A stretch of DNA of 64,000 bases from Actinomyces slackii. GTDB taxonomy: Bacteria > Actinomycetota > Actinomycetes > Actinomycetales > Actinomycetaceae. Each line of letters starts with the position of its first letter. Position 1 is the stretch's first letter. A model generated the notes under the pieces. It was not told the DNA's origin. It was given only the letters and a program-made list of their open reading frames with translations, and did no database searches. The DNA is taken from assembly GCF_900637295.1 (NCBI RefSeq), contig NZ_LR134363.1:2170001-2234000 (forward strand). Direction: 5' to 3'. Positions 47,701-58,100 of this stretch are shown one piece after another. Both the position numbers and the translations under genes were made by a program.

Positions 47701-49169
47701 TGGCGGTGATCGGCATGGCGGGACGTTTCCCCGGCGCCGCCACCTTGGACGACTATTGGCGGAACCTGGTCGATGGCCGAGACGTCGTCACCGAGATCCC
47801 GTCCGATCGCTGGCCGCTGGATGGGTTCTTCAGCGCCGACAAGACCGCCGCCCAGCGGTCGTACTCACGCTGGGGTGGGTTCCTGGACGATATCTATGGC
47901 TTCGATGCGGCGCGATATCGAATCACCGAGGCCGACGCCCTTGCGATGGACCCCACGCATCGAATGCTCATGGAGTTGGCCGACGAACTGTGGGCCGATG
48001 CAGGTTACGACGCCGCCGAGCTGGCGGGATCCCGCACTGGGGTGTTCATCGGCGGTGGTGAAAGCAACTACGTGAATCGTACTGCCGACCGTCTCCTCCC
48101 CGAGTTCGAGAGGAAGATGGTGGTGAACACCATCCCGAACATGATGGCGGCTCGTTTGTGTGACGCGTTCGACGTGCATGGACCCGCCCAGGTGATCGAC
48201 ACGGCCTGCTCGTCGTCGCTGGTGGCTGTGCACAATGCCTGCCGCGCGGTGCTGGCAGGCGACTGTGAGCAGGCGATCGTCGGCGGCATCGAGTTGCTCG
48301 TCGACGGGTACCTGCACATCGCACTAAGCAAGGCCGAGGTGCTCGCCGACGACGGCATCTGCTACGTCTTCGACGAGCGTGCCAAGGGCATGGTTCTGGG
48401 CGAGGGAGCGGGCCTGTTGCTCATCAAGCCGTACGACACCGCGATTCGCGATGGTGACAACGTTCGTGCGGTCATCCTGGGCAGTGCCGTCAACAACGAT
48501 GGTCGGACGATGGGGCTGACCGTTCCGAGCGCCGAAGGTCAGGAAGAGGTGCTGCGCAGGGCATACGCGGCGGCGGGCGTGAGTCCCGCCAGTATCAGCT
48601 ACCTCGAGGCCCATGGCAGCGGAACCCTCCTCGGTGACCCGATCGAGATCCGCGCCGCGTCCAAGGTGCTCGGTGAACACGGCAGTGGAATCGGCCACTG
48701 CGGGGTAGGTTCGGTCAAGTCGAATGTCGGTCACCTGCTCAGGGCAGCGGCGATGCCGTCGGTGGTGAAGGTGGTCTTGTCGCTGCAGTATCGTCAGATC
48801 CCTCCCACCCTGCACTGTGAAAATCCGCATCCGCGTTTCCGCTTCTCCGAATCCCCGTTCCGTCCGGTGACGGAGTTGGAACCGTGGCACGTGCCGGGCG
48901 GAGGAGCCCGGCGGGCGGGCGTCTCGTCCTTTGGGTTCGGCGGGACCAACGCGCACCTCGTGCTCGAGGAGTTCAATGTGCCACCGGGGTTCGTGCTCCG
49001 CAGGCGCCCGCACCCCGCCCCGTCATTCTCCCGCAAGCAGTTCCGGCTGCGGGCCCATGACGAGAGCGTCGGTGCGGGCAAGGACGAGTTCGAGCGGTTG
49101 CTTGATGCCGTCAGGGACGGTCAGCTCACAGTGGACGAGGCGTTCGATAAGGTGGAGGGACTCCGATGA
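35709..49169 (+). CDS. Trans-AT polyketide synthase, first protein
   Basis: This 4486-residue AT-less modular PKS has domains in this order. ACP (Ser38) and ACP (Ser124) are tandem at the N terminus. KS1 (190-596) keeps Cys341 and His515 but has Gln475 in place of the first catalytic His. A C-methyltransferase (GAGTGG near 961) and an ACP (Ser1211) follow. Then KS2 (Cys1460, His1595), KR (Tyr2260) and ACP (Ser2413); KS3 (Cys2691, His2826), an ACP-like insert (2997-3072, Ala3033 for Ser), DH (His3212, Asp3373), KR (Tyr3770) and ACP (Ser3912); and KS4 (Cys4167, His4302), ending in a helical docking tail (4455-4486). There is no AT domain, so extender units come from the trans AT upstream. The GTG start follows AGGAG. 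The last KS works with domains at the start of the next protein. Confidence 0.93.
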   Translation: MTPTPVLARLLSLFADITNGDEAEIDPSLPMAEQGLTSVLGVDLVDEINAEYGLTLGAEAIYDHPTLAGLSMAAEELLSADRMTMSPVRDSLFDVVERLAKVHLRQDVGPWDPARTWTDLGLNSVYSADLVDALNDELGISLSAEAISDFVTPGQLAGHIESLLSMPAPDDRLVDFTSDSTPAEEATVPVAIVGQSMRFADLDNVDALEAALWGADARNEGSITWRCDQAPSGFISTPDRFDAPFFGISAREARRMDPQQRLLLEEAYHAIEDYGHDPASLAGDRVGVFVGAKVGGYEDQVVGVDGPSSQALLGNEMSVLSGRLAHWFDTRGPCVTVDDSCTSSLAVLHMASESIRRGECELAIVAGVFVTSPRFQALAAEAGLLSTSGRCRPFREDADGMVLGDGVGVLVLKPLPSALADGDHVYAIVRASAMSHNGRAPSIMAPVTRSMRDMIVELYRDSETDVRSVRLMEAQGTGSPVGDSAELSALTAALTELGATPHSCVLGSTKSVLGHAVAASGMAAVAKVLASFRRGEAPGWVGGEADHRHLSSHDSPFVLGATPTRLASDGELPTRAGVNAYAFNGTNVHVILEQFKPARRSIGRERPQLIPVSGRTDEALRGNLAALAEWLATHDAALGDVAYTLQVGRQHHARRRAFVVDDCRTLRLQIEQALSQEGGMAPFWSSGDRRLDGERQGGSDPGNPDISADELTDVFRGYCGGATVDFERLHVSDHWQRLSLPGYRFDDHRYWIGGPTDMESASSAPHDAGPERSSVAPELSARELDEHERAHSALTAWAMQTLFAVLADAAGDWARGSTHTVDALADSVQVIDRHRQHFEHLVSMFVREGFMRTAGDHLQITASAQPMAALDERRQDIEREFVEAAIYTPLLALCFEHYPDILAGTRTSVEVLFPKVSDTPMSRLYTGNQMADLCNDLVAWQCVQHILDKVPAGRTIKMIEVGAGTGGTTRPVLEALNRWKDRIDYAYTDLSLAFSTWGAKKFQKDFPSVHFARLDISVDPGEQGFAYDDADIVIATNVIHATPDIRESTRNLHSLLRPGGVLVLNELTGCPDVYAMAAGLLDGWWLFRDPEVRIPESPLLDATHWSSVLSDGGFGPTTVLGPTVGRYGVSQNVMVAAKLASIRQELRRTPGRDDAGHRVDSPEAAQSRRDHGQSGSDALRATVLRSVVEAVEADVAGVDADTAFAELGVDSLIAPELVATLNSALGTQLSASVLFEHSTPNQLIEHLRNSGVEWDPGSWEVREAPTPTVGLVTPARQVHASLEPPAADDDPIAIIGMSGTFPDARDPEAYWNNIVKGRCSVRPVPRERWDVHAVYDPDPDRLDRTYCKVAGLIPDADLFDPLFFRMSGRDAQITDPQQRVFLEHAWKALEDAGYPPVSLGGTKCGVYVGCVANETPLLNELEGASADPGATVGSYSSVLAARISYLLDLHGPSISIDTACSSSLVALHLAVQSLRSGETDMALAGGVFVMPSARFHVAMSNMSLLSSAGACRPFDSRADGFVPGEGAGALVLKTVGAARRSGDRILAVIRGSALNHDGASNGFTAPSARAQTDLAEEVYRQAGIDVTSIGYAEAHGTGTRLGDAVEAESLTAAHRRFTAARTYCALGSVKASMGHAAAAAGVAGVIKVVQALRHATIPPTWHVNTPSDLMVWDESPFYFPEQATPWKVPEQGPRRATVSAFGLSGTNAHVLLEEAPTPEHADRDGSLEHVVVVSGHTETALRRNEEALLEWVERGDCDAAPQLEAIARTTQLNRTAHGHRVAVLASSTSELVTRLREHLQRGESEAVFAGQTMAQLSSIASLFSDRAGHDFLADLARRRRLEPLARAWVDGLDVPWAELHGEPLAPPVSLPPYRFDHINFQRRPSEPAGSVVYSTRHFEVKVPAWRPEPAPSSVESPRRLLLMGDESDIAAVRRHWPSTPIILVGQASEDELVPVGESWRISPRSAGDFDKLLAAQAGDVPIDVLNLWPLHAGSDASVDPAFGASLHLVGAAGRTSARVRRVVCVTRRGSVPQPFDDAAAAVGHSAALVAPEMTFTLLRVDGAASVGECVDHAVSEWAASDPEVLRRDGARFVPELAAPAAADEPIVIRRGAVCLVTGGMGALGRIVSRHLASTLAAHLVLVGRSAPTLETSEHLESLKSSGAASAVYLQADVSDVMAMREVVRSVRQQRGGVHAVVHAAGVLDSRPLSAMDERALESALKAKVEGVQVLDEVTRDEDLDSVILFSSASAVLGDFGLGGYGVANRFLDAFCEYRNHLRAQGARRGATVSIDWPFWEDGAMRAGGQRLHQQASGVVPLGTAEGLAIFDTVLARGISTAVVMPAVHDGAAPAPRADADHLPTVDTTGGAAEPARPETAGSESLREQVLNATARALGIEVERIDLEADLADYGFDSVSLKTHARRLTEELGIPVSPTVFFACGTMGEVLRLLVDQHGDQIEVPPASRAPERDADPADATDSLLGDAPAPVSNGHSDLRPGDLTDGLANDVAAVNPVMDVRDDASMPIAVVGMAARFPGAENTEEYWRNLVGGVDSIVEIPRDRWDWRDWYSPDGDREGRSVSKWGGFIDGVDEFDSRFFKISPLEAEMMDPQQRLLLQTAWAAIEDAGWMPESITGRRLGVFVGAQFHEYAQLLASAGLSRAQIGTGVEHSMLANRISYLLDARGPSEVVDTACSGALTAVHRAMRSLRSGETEIALVGGVSLMLTPQYHVLTTQMGVASPSGRCHTFGANADGYVRGEGVGVLTLKPLAQAIRDNDHVWGVLRGSAIGHGGHAHSFSAPNPRAQADLLLAAWDDAGVDAADIGYIEAHGTGTELGDPVEVEGLSTAFDESARRSGRAPAIGACGLGSVKTQIGHLEPAAGIAGLVKLILALRHHIIPGTLNALPRNPYLELEGSPFTVVDRSTVWPAPIIDGEPRRGGVSSFGFGGANAHVVVEEHRQEPPAGEPAGEVGDPRVVTLSARTDAQLRRSARHLADFLSRDFDRRLERVRVVLAECLGVPFSELDGDTALGDVGLDATSIASVVSRLRSQCGARPHGLVVGLDTTVAELAAGLPATVDLGDVAYTLAVGRAAHPRRYAVVVGSIDELVEQLEQFADGREAETLVGGSGDSDEEAAARDWLRGEDVDWSTYMSGRKVSLPTYSFEPSRHWFSGPEPVAGTVPDAPPTHPFAGSVNEREGVWTLTTTLRGGELFLRDHVVHGFRTLPGVAFLELARYAAGLHVGGTISVVKDLIWAKPLVVGPSPVELRSAASAGPGGTVSIEFTSDEGIHARARCLVSESAQPQQPLPIAAIRDRLTPFASGAQCYERLRGSGLEYGSSFQCLDEVWSAADEALARWTRAPQPASEQRGWILDPVTFDGALHTLLALVDQSSGNPSVPFSMGEVQIHAPLPSNGWAHATRRGQGAGHVPRFDLRITDGDGAVCVDVHDLALRQMAPVTDGSYGDPEVAIGDPSTTDGVLTFAPCWVPRDLGEAAQKDRPVQVLCVGEASRLRHMLEADMSMRTATVEDVFHACRDLVAQRNPGRLVIVTDRRDPVSEGLSGLARTSRLENPQLAVSVVQTDGLPDVERVRHEVSRGDDDVVVLHGADGRFRQSLREIELPAPSGRPFREGAIAVVTGGRGRIGRLLAEHLVGRGVAGVVLIGRHPADAESERWARQLGVPVMLEDANVTDRVATAAALGRARDRFGGLHVLVHAAGVVRDGALARKSDADWVDVVEPKVRGAEVLDELTARDDLDLFVLCSSCSGVLGNAGQADYSYANCRLDAFARQREELVELHRRSGHTVSIAWPLWQEGGMTVPGHVVDRLRQTLGMAPMPTAVGLEVFDAATLSNQTRVGVAFGDVSTLREKLLVEDQPRDLPDASLAADEDTLMRVVANFLRVDVSEMDVDEDITNYGVDSIMMISLMKAIERELGVIVEPGVLAEQATIRDMAGALSGMAHEGSVPETERSLSDPSSSPEAGLLSSAPSRSSEPRPAGVGGHDGRLAVIGMAGRFPGAATLDDYWRNLVDGRDVVTEIPSDRWPLDGFFSADKTAAQRSYSRWGGFLDDIYGFDAARYRITEADALAMDPTHRMLMELADELWADAGYDAAELAGSRTGVFIGGGESNYVNRTADRLLPEFERKMVVNTIPNMMAARLCDAFDVHGPAQVIDTACSSSLVAVHNACRAVLAGDCEQAIVGGIELLVDGYLHIALSKAEVLADDGICYVFDERAKGMVLGEGAGLLLIKPYDTAIRDGDNVRAVILGSAVNNDGRTMGLTVPSAEGQEEVLRRAYAAAGVSPASISYLEAHGSGTLLGDPIEIRAASKVLGEHGSGIGHCGVGSVKSNVGHLLRAAAMPSVVKVVLSLQYRQIPPTLHCENPHPRFRFSESPFRPVTELEPWHVPGGGARRAGVSSFGFGGTNAHLVLEEFNVPPGFVLRRRPHPAPSFSRKQFRLRAHDESVGAGKDEFERLLDAVRDGQLTVDEAFDKVEGLR

Positions 49170-52100
49170 ACACACGCCCGAGTGATTTCCGTTCCGAGGT
49201 TCTTCGACAGACCCTGCGGGAGGTCCGCGACGGGCGTATGTCGAATCGCGAGGCCAAGCGGATCCTGGAGTTCGGATCCGATTCACCGAGCGCGACCATC
49301 GGTTATGCGGCGCCCCGGGTGAGGGACCACAGGGGCCTCAATCCTTTCGACTCCAGGCCCGGCACCCGGGTGGTCCTCGGTCTGACGTGGTGCGCCATGG
49401 CGATCACGACGCTCATGCGAGCTCAAGGCGGTGCCGTGGGGCTGCGTTCGGTCAGTTTCGATCGTCCAGTCCTGCTAGACGGCGAAGACGCCGAGGTCAT
49501 CGCCCATGTCGAAACGCAACTCGCCACTGGCGTCGTGACGGTGGAAACCGTCGGCCCGAACGATCCAGTGGGGACGACCGTCGCGTCAGCCCGGCAGTGC
49601 GACGCCGGTGCGGCGGAGTCGGTGGACCTTGAGGCGGCCCGCGACGGCCTCCAGGAGGTGGACGCACACCGCCTTGCCACGCGGGTGGAGGGTCAACGAG
49701 GCCCTTCCCTCCAGTGCATCCGTCGGCTCTGGAGCGGACAGGGACGGGTGGTCGCCGAGTTGGAGATGAGCGACGAGCTCGAACTGGACGCCAGTTGCCT
49801 CGCCGTTGACCCCTCGTTGCTCGATGCTGGCTACGTGGCCAGTCTGGAGCTGGTCGATGGTGATGGGGAGCATGGGGATCTCGACGGGGCCACGGGGGTC
49901 TGGATCCCGTTCTCGATCGATCGGGTTGAGGCACATGCTTTGGTGGGTCGCAGTTCCACGTGCGTGGTTCGCAACGCACGCTCACGCGGCGACATCCACA
50001 CGTGTGACATCGCCCTGTGCGACGACGAGGGCCGGGTGCTGCTGTCGATCGTCGGCTTCACCTACCGCTTTGTGCGCTATGGGGCGGACTTCCCCAGCGT
50101 CGACACGTCGTCACCCGGCGTTCGAGATGCCGCCACTATGCCGCTGCGGAACCGCGTCCGCGACTTCTTGGCCGACAAACTGTGGCAGCGCAACGGCCAC
50201 GTCGATGTCCTGGATGACGAGACGTTCATGTCCAATGGCATGGAGTCCATGGAGTTGATCGAGTTGGCGCGCAGCATCGAGGACGACCTGGGTGTGGCGC
50301 TGTACCCGACCCTGTTCTTCGAGCACCAGACCTTGACCGAACTCGTCGAATGGTTCGCGGAGAACCATGCGAGTGCGTTCGAACAATTTGCAGACTCGGA
50401 CGCGCCCGCGCCCCAGGCCACTTCACGCCCGGCCGAGGCAGGGCCGCGCCCCGCGCCCGAACCGGCAGCGCACAGCGCGGACATCGCGATCATCGGGATG
50501 GCTGGCAGATTCGCCGGATCGCCGGATCTCGACTCGTTCTGGGAGAACCTGTCGGCGAGCAGGAATCTCATCAGCGAGGTTCCCTCCGACAGGTGGGACT
50601 GGCGGGATTGGTTCGACGAGGACCCAACCTCGGCAGGCCGGACCTATTCTCGCTGGGGCAGTTTCATCGACGTTGCGCAGTTCGACGCTCAACATTTCGG
50701 TGTGTCGCCCCGCGAGGCACGATGGATGGATCCGCAGTTGCGTCTGTTGCTCGAGGTCTGTCACCAGGCGGTCGAGGCGGCTGGCATGGGGGGACGTCTC
50801 AAGGGCACGACGACTGGGACCTTCGTCGGGAGCTGCTTCACGGACTACTGGGACGAGGTTGTCCGTGCTCGCGTTCCCATCCAGGACTACCAGGCCGCTT
50901 CGGGGCTGTTCTCCGCCCTGGCTGGTCGTTTGTCCTACACCTTTGACCTCCATGGTCCGAGCGTCACGGTTGACGCTGCTTGTGCCTCCTCCCTGACGGC
51001 CCTGCACCTCGCCATGGCGTCGCTGCGGTTGGGAGAGAGTGAGACGGCGCTTGTCGCCGGAGTCAACTTGGTTCTCAGTCCACTGCACCACGTCGCGGCT
51101 GCCAAGGCCATGGCGTTGTCTCCGAGTGGGCAGTGCCACACGTTCGACGCCCGCGCGGACGGATACGTGCCAGGTGAGGGCGTTGCGGCGGTCCTCCTCA
51201 AGCCCCTCGACGCAGCGATCCGCGACCACGACCCCATCCAAGGCGTGCTAAAGGGCAGCGCCACCAACCACAACGGGCGATCGAACAATCCCACCGCCCC
51301 GAGCGGCGACGCGCAGGTGGCCGTGCTGGAGGCGGCGTGGAAGGACGCGGGGGTGGACGCGGACGCCATCACCTATCTGGAGGCGCACGGTACGGGCACC
51401 CTCCTGGGTGATCCCGTGGAGCTCTCGGCCATCAAGCAGGCCTTCTTGCGCGCCGAGGTCACGTCGTCCGTCTGCCGGGTCGGCTCCGTGAAGCCCGCCA
51501 TCGGCCACCTGGAGGGGGCGGCGGGGCTGGCCAGCCTCATCAAGGTGGTGCTGTGCATGCACCACGGAACGTACGTCGGCATGTCCGGGTTCGAAGCACC
51601 GAATCCCTACTTGGCGCTCGACGACGCGCCGTTCGAACTCGATGTGGACCCGCAGCCCTGGACGACGCCTTACGGTGGTCCCCGGCGCGCGGGGATCAGT
51701 TCGTTCGGTCTCTCGGGCACGAACACGCACGTGGTTGTCGAGGAGGCCCCGATGCGTCCCGATCCTGCCCTCGAGCAGGAAGGGGCCTCCGTCCTGCTCT
51801 TGACCGCTCCCAGCGAGGATCAACTGCGCCGCTGGGCCGACTCGGTCGCGCACCACATCGAACTCGAGCGCCCGGCGCTGAGCGACGTGGCCTACACCCT
51901 GCGGCACGGACGGGAGACCCACCTAGTCCGGATGGCCGTCGTGGCGGATCGCCTTGACGTCGCCATCGGCTTGTTGCGAGAGACCGCGCCCGGCACCGTC
52001 GGCTGGGAAACCGACGACGAGACCGCGGACGTGCGGGCTGCTCGCGCTTGGCTCGAGGGAGCGCCCATGCCGAGAAGTGCCCCCGGGCGGATGATCTTGC

Positions 52101-55100
52101 TGCCGCCCCGCCCCTTCCGTCCGGATCGACACTGGTTTCCCATCTCTCCGACCGGACCCGACGCGGACGACGCCACTGCAGACCGCGAGGAGTCAACGAA
52201 GGACCGCCGCACGTCGGAGCTGTATGTGCCCGGATGGCGTGCAGTCGGCCCTGCGCAACGTGCGGTGGGGGGAGCCGTTGTCCTGCTCGGAGACCAGGAG
52301 GCGTTGGGGCAAGCCCGGACGGGTCTGCGCTGTGGCCAGGACGTTCGCGTCGCGGAGATCGCTCTGGCCGGGTCGGACGTCACCTTGGAGCCCTCCCTCG
52401 TCGATGGTGCGGACGTCATCATCCTATGGGGGCCCGCATGGTCGCTGCGCTTCGGTTTCCGACTGCTTGCCGAACTCAGACGGCGGGCTCCTCGCCGCGT
52501 CGTCATCGTCCACGGGCACGAGGCTGCTCAGCCGCCCCATCCCGCAGCGGTGGCCTTGGGTGCGGTGACGCTGACTCCAGCAGCAATTCGGTGCCCATTC
52601 ACCGTGGCTGAGGTGTCTGACAGCTGCGATCCAGCGTCCCTCGTGGAGGTGGCCTTAACCGAGCTGAGTGGTGAGGGAGGCGAGGTACGACTCGAGTCCG
52701 GCAACCGTTGGAAGAGACAACTGACACTCGCGCTGGCCAGGATCGGCGGTGTCGGCCCAGACTGTCCGCCGTTCGACGCCGACGGTCCGTGGATCGTGAC
52801 CGGTGGGCTGGGTGCGCTGGGGCGGCTACTGGCCCGCCACCTTGCCGAGAGGTTCCATGCAGGGCTTGTCCTGACTGGGCGTTCTGCCCCATCGCAGGAA
52901 TCCGAGCGGGTCGTAGCCGAGTTCCGATCGGCCGGGGCCGCACACTGCGAGTATTGCCAGCTCGACGTCACCGACGCCCAGGCAGTCGCGTCCCTGATGG
53001 GCGACGTCCGTGCGCGGCTGGGACGGATCGGTGGCGTCATCCATGCCGCTGGCGTCGCCGACGGTCGGCCATGGTTCGACAAGGCCGACGCGGACATCGA
53101 CTCCGTCCTGGCGCCCAAGGTACTTGGGGTCCGCGCTCTCGACGAGGCGACGAGCACCGACGACCTCGCCGCGTTCGTGGTCTTCTCATCGGCGTCATCG
53201 GCGCTGGGCGGAATGGGCCTGGACGACTACGCCGCCGCAAATCGATACCTGGACGCCTACGTGACCGAGCGCGAGTTGCGCCGTTCTGCTGGACAGCGGC
53301 GAGGCCGCAGCGTCAGCATCGCGTGGCCGCTGTGGCGCGACGGGGGCATGCACGTGACGAACGAGTCGCTCTACTTGGGCGCCTCGGGGCTCGACTACCT
53401 GGAAACCGACGATGCGCTCGCCGCCTTCGACGCCGTCATGGCGTCCGACCTGTCTCATGCCGTGGTCCTGTCGGGAACCCACGAGGCCCTCGTCCGTATC
53501 ACGACGCCGCAGGAGGGAAACGCCGAGATGTCCGAGGCAGCGCAGGACGCTGGCGAGCTGGAGACGGACCACGCCGAAAACACCGAAATCGTCAACGACG
53601 CCGACGTCCTCGTCCCGTGGGTGAGCGAGAGACTGGCGGCCATGGCTGCCGAGGTGTTGACTGTCCAGCCGGCAGACATCGATCCCCACGAGAACATTGG
53701 GTCATATGGCTTCGATTCCATCACTCTCAAGGAACTGACCCGAGCCGTCCAGAAGCAGCTCGGCGTAGTGGTGACGCCCACGGTCTTCTACACCTACCCG
53801 ACGCTGGACTCGGTGGCGGAATTCATCGTTCGCGATGACCCCGATGGCATCGGCGTCGCTCGTCAAGGACGGGAAACCTCCCCCCATCCGCCCGCGGCCG
53901 AGCGTGTCCTCGAGACCATCGGCGAACCGTCGTCCTCGTCCGCGTCGGCCGCTGTCGACCTGGGTGGGGAAGCGAACTACCCCGTGGCGGTGATCGGCAT
54001 GGCAGGCCGATTCCCGGGAGCAGACGATCCGCACTCATTCTGGCAGCGGCTGGTTGCCGGCGACGACCTGGTGACGGAGGTACCAACCAACCGATGGTGT
54101 TGGGAGGACATTTACAGCCCCGAGAGGATGACGCCGGGCAGGACGCAGTCGAAGTGGGGCGCCTTCCTTGAGGGACACGACATGTTCGACGCGGACTTCT
54201 TCGGCATCTCGCCCCGCGAGGCCGAGTTGATGGACCCGCAGCAGCGTCTCTTCCTTGAAACGTCGTGGGCGGCCCTGGAGGACGCGGGATGGCTGCCCGA
54301 CGCGGTGCGAGGACGCCCGATCGGCGTTTTCGCGGGCGTCCAATTCTCGGAATACCAGTCCCTCATGGACAAGGCGGGGATCCAACGAGTCCAGGTCGGC
54401 ACGGGCAATGCGCACACGATGATCCCCAACCGGGTTTCCTACTTCCTCGATCTCAGGGGCCCGAGCGAAAGCGTCGATACCGGGTGCTCGTCCTCCTTGG
54501 TCGCAATCCATCGGGCCATCAGGGCGCTGCGGACGGGGGACTGCGAGGCGGCTCTGGCCGGTGGCGTCAGCTTGGTGTTGAGTCCGTATTACCACGTGCT
54601 GTCGAACCAGGCGGGTGTGTTGTCCCCAACAGGACGCTGCAGGACCTTTGACTCGAGCGCCGACGGCTATGTCAGGGGCGAGGGTGTCGGAGTCCTGCTG
54701 CTGAAGCCCCTGCAATCCGCGCTCCGGGACAGTGATCACGTGTACGCGGTGTTGCGCGGCAGCGCCGTCAACCACGGGGGCAGGGCTAGTTCGCCCACGG
54801 CGCCGAACGCCATCGCGCAGGGCGAGGTGGTCCAGCGTGCCTTGGCGGACGCCCGTGTTGACCCGGCGAGCGTCACCTACGTGGAGGCGCACGGGACAGG
54901 GACCGAGCTGGGCGACCCGATCGAGGTGGAGGGGCTGGTGCGCGGTTTCACTGCCGCTCTTGAGAGCTATGGGGACGACCACGTCGCGGATCCGGGTTGC
55001 ACCTTGGGTTCGGTCAAGAATCAGATCGGCCACCTCGAGCCCGCGGCTGGCGTCGCCAGCTTGATCAAGGTCGTGCTGGCCATGAAGCATCGCACCCTTC

Positions 55101-58100
55101 CGGGGCTACTCCACTTCACCTTGCAGAACCCGTACCTGCCCTTGGATGGGTCCCGATTCCGTCTGGGGATCGAGACCGGCCCATGGCGGGCGGCGGTCGA
55201 CCACGGCGGCGTCGCGTTGCCTCTCCGAGCGGGTGTGTCATCGTTCGGCTTCGGAGGTGCCAATGCGCACGTCATCGTCGAGGAGGCGCCTCCGCAGGAG
55301 GTTCCGATCGGAGGCGGTTCTCGCCAGCTCGTGGTGTTGTCGGCGCGGACCGAGGATCGTCTGCGGGACTATGCGGCGCGCATGTCCGAAGCTCTCAGGA
55401 GCGCGAGATACGGAGGGGGGCCGGCCGGGGTCACCCTCGAGGACGTGGCCTTCACCCTGCAAGTGGGGCGGCACCAGATGGGCGAGCGGCTGGCCTTCGT
55501 AGCGTCGACCCTCGGGGAGGCGGCGGAGAAGCTGTCGACGTTTGCCGCAGGCACCACGCCGGCGATGGCCGTCACGAACTCGTCGGCTTCCGGAGAACTG
55601 GACTCTGTCAAAATCGACGTCAGCCGCGGGCAGGTCGCGTCGCTGTGGCGGACGCAGCGTGTGGAGGAGCTGGCCGACCTGTGGGTGCGGGGCCTCGGCA
55701 TCGACTGGGGCTCGTTGGATCGCACGAGTGAGCCTCGCCGCGTGCCGCTGCCCAGTTATCCCTTCGCGCGCACCCGGTACTGGTTCGAGAGCACCCCTTC
55801 CGCTCCCAGTTCGGCGTTGCCAGTGTCCGTTGACCCGCTGTTGTCGATCCTGCGCGAGCCGTGCTGGGTCGAAGCGGCGCGTTCCTCGCAAGGTGGGCAA
55901 CGACGTTCCGACAGAGCCTGGATTGTGAGCAGCGGTCAGGGAGCCGCGTTGGCCCAAGAGATCGCCGTCCGGTATACGTCCGCGACCTTCCACGACTACC
56001 TGGCGGGGGACACCCCCGGCCCCTCCGAGGACGTCTGGTTCCTGGGCGTCCATGAGGCGGACGAGGTACTCCCCGGCAGTGAGGAATCGGATTCGGCTTT
56101 GGGCTTGCTCAGGCTGATCAGGGGCATGGACGCGGCGGGCTTGTCCGAGACACCCGTCCGCCTCTGGGTGGTCACCCGTGATGTCCACCGCTCCATCGGC
56201 GGACCTGCCGCTCCCTACGCGGCCGCCTGTGTGGGACTCGCCCGATCGGCTGCGCGTGAACACCCTGCATGGGAAGTGGTGATCGCCGACATCGACGGCG
56301 CACAGCCTTCGCCGCGCAACGTCGACCTTCTGCTGGGACAACCCATTCCGTTCGGCGAGGAGGTCCGCATCGAAGGGACCAGGCTGCTCGTCAGGGCTTT
56401 GCGCCCCGTCACTGTCGAGGACGCTTACCGCAGTCCGTTCCGCTCGCAGGGCGTCTACCTCATCGTGGGGGGAGCCGGGGGCGTCGGCTCGCTTCTGGCG
56501 CGCCATCTGGCGAAGGCCTGTGGCGCCAAGGTCGCGCTGCTCGGCCGCGCCGCCGTGGGAGCAAGCCATCGTGAGCTGCTGGACACCATCCAGGCGGAGG
56601 GCGGCGAAGGGCTCTACATCCGTTGCGATGTCACCGACCGTGAGCAGGTGCGTCGAGCGATCGAGACCACCAAGAACGGGTTCGGCCGTCTGGACGGCGT
56701 GATCCACTCGGCCATGGTCCTGCGCGACCAGACGCTGAGGTCGATGACCGACGGCGATCTCCGTGACGTCTTTGCTCCAAAGGTCGCCGGACTGGTTGCC
56801 CTGGCCGACGCCCTTCGGGGGGAGTCGTTGGACTTCCTGCTCTTGATGTCCTCTGCCCAGACCTTCATCGGCGCCGCGGGACAGGGCAACTATGCTGCCG
56901 CGTCGCAGTTCGAGGACGGGTACGCTCAGTGGCTGCGCGTCGGGGCGCCGTGGCCGGTCAAGGTCGTGAACTGGGGGTACTGGGGTGCGGTGGGCGCAGT
57001 GTCCGCGCCGTCCTATGCGCGGCGGCTGGGCGAACAGGGAGCACAGCCAATCGAGCCGAGTTCTGGGCTGGAGGTCGTGACTCGACTGTTGGCCAGCGAC
57101 AGTGTCGACCAGGTCATGGCGGCCCAGGTCGACACGGAGAAACTGGGCCAGTATGTGCGCCTGACCGACGGCAAGTCGGAAGGTCCAGCCGACGACCCCG
57201 GCCCCGATCTTCGCACGGCCCTGGCAGATGCACCCAGGCTCGACGGGGAGACCCTTCGCGACGCCGAGGCGGCGTGGACTGGCCTGGCGGACCTTGCGCG
57301 CCGTTGGCTGCGCGTTGTGGCCACCTCCTTGTGCGTCCCAGCGGGAGATGTTGGTGGGTCGTTGTCTGCGCGCCTGCGCGAATGGCCAGACAGGGCAGCC
57401 GAGCATGATCGGCTGGTTGCGGCGATGGCCGCCATCTTGGACCGGGACGCCCAGGATCCGAGACCTGACGAGGACCTTCGCCTGACGGCGCTTCGAGAAG
57501 ACGGGCGTCGCCTCGCGGACGAGTATCCGGGGGTTCGGGCGCACGTCCGCCTTCTGGAGGCGTGTATGGACCGCTACCCGGAACTCCTCAAGGGCGAGGT
57601 CACCCCCACGGAGGTCATGTTCCCAGGCGGGCGAGGGGATCTGCTCGAGGAGGTCTATCGCGGGGACGCGATCACTCATCACTTCAACCGCCTGGTGTCC
57701 CACACCATCAGGGCCGCGGTACGCGACCGATTGGCCCGCGGTTGGGACTCGATCCGGATTCTCGAGGTCGGGGCGGGCACGGGTGCGACCACCGAGGTCA
57801 TCCTGGGAGGACTGGGGGAGGACCTCGCGCACGTCTCCTACGAGTTCACCGACATCTCTGCCCAGCTGGTGGCCCAGGCCAAGGCGCGGCTGGGCGCCAG
57901 GTACCCCCGAATGCAGTTCGGCATCCTCGACATCGAACGCGACCTCGCTGAGCAGGGCCGGGACGGGAGCGACTTCGACCTCGTGGTTGCGACGAACGTG
58001 CTCCATGCGACATCCGACGTTGCCGTATCGGTTGGCCGGGTGCGGGAATTCCTCCGCCCCGGGGGGTGGATCATCCTCAACGAGGGAACGCGCATCCACG

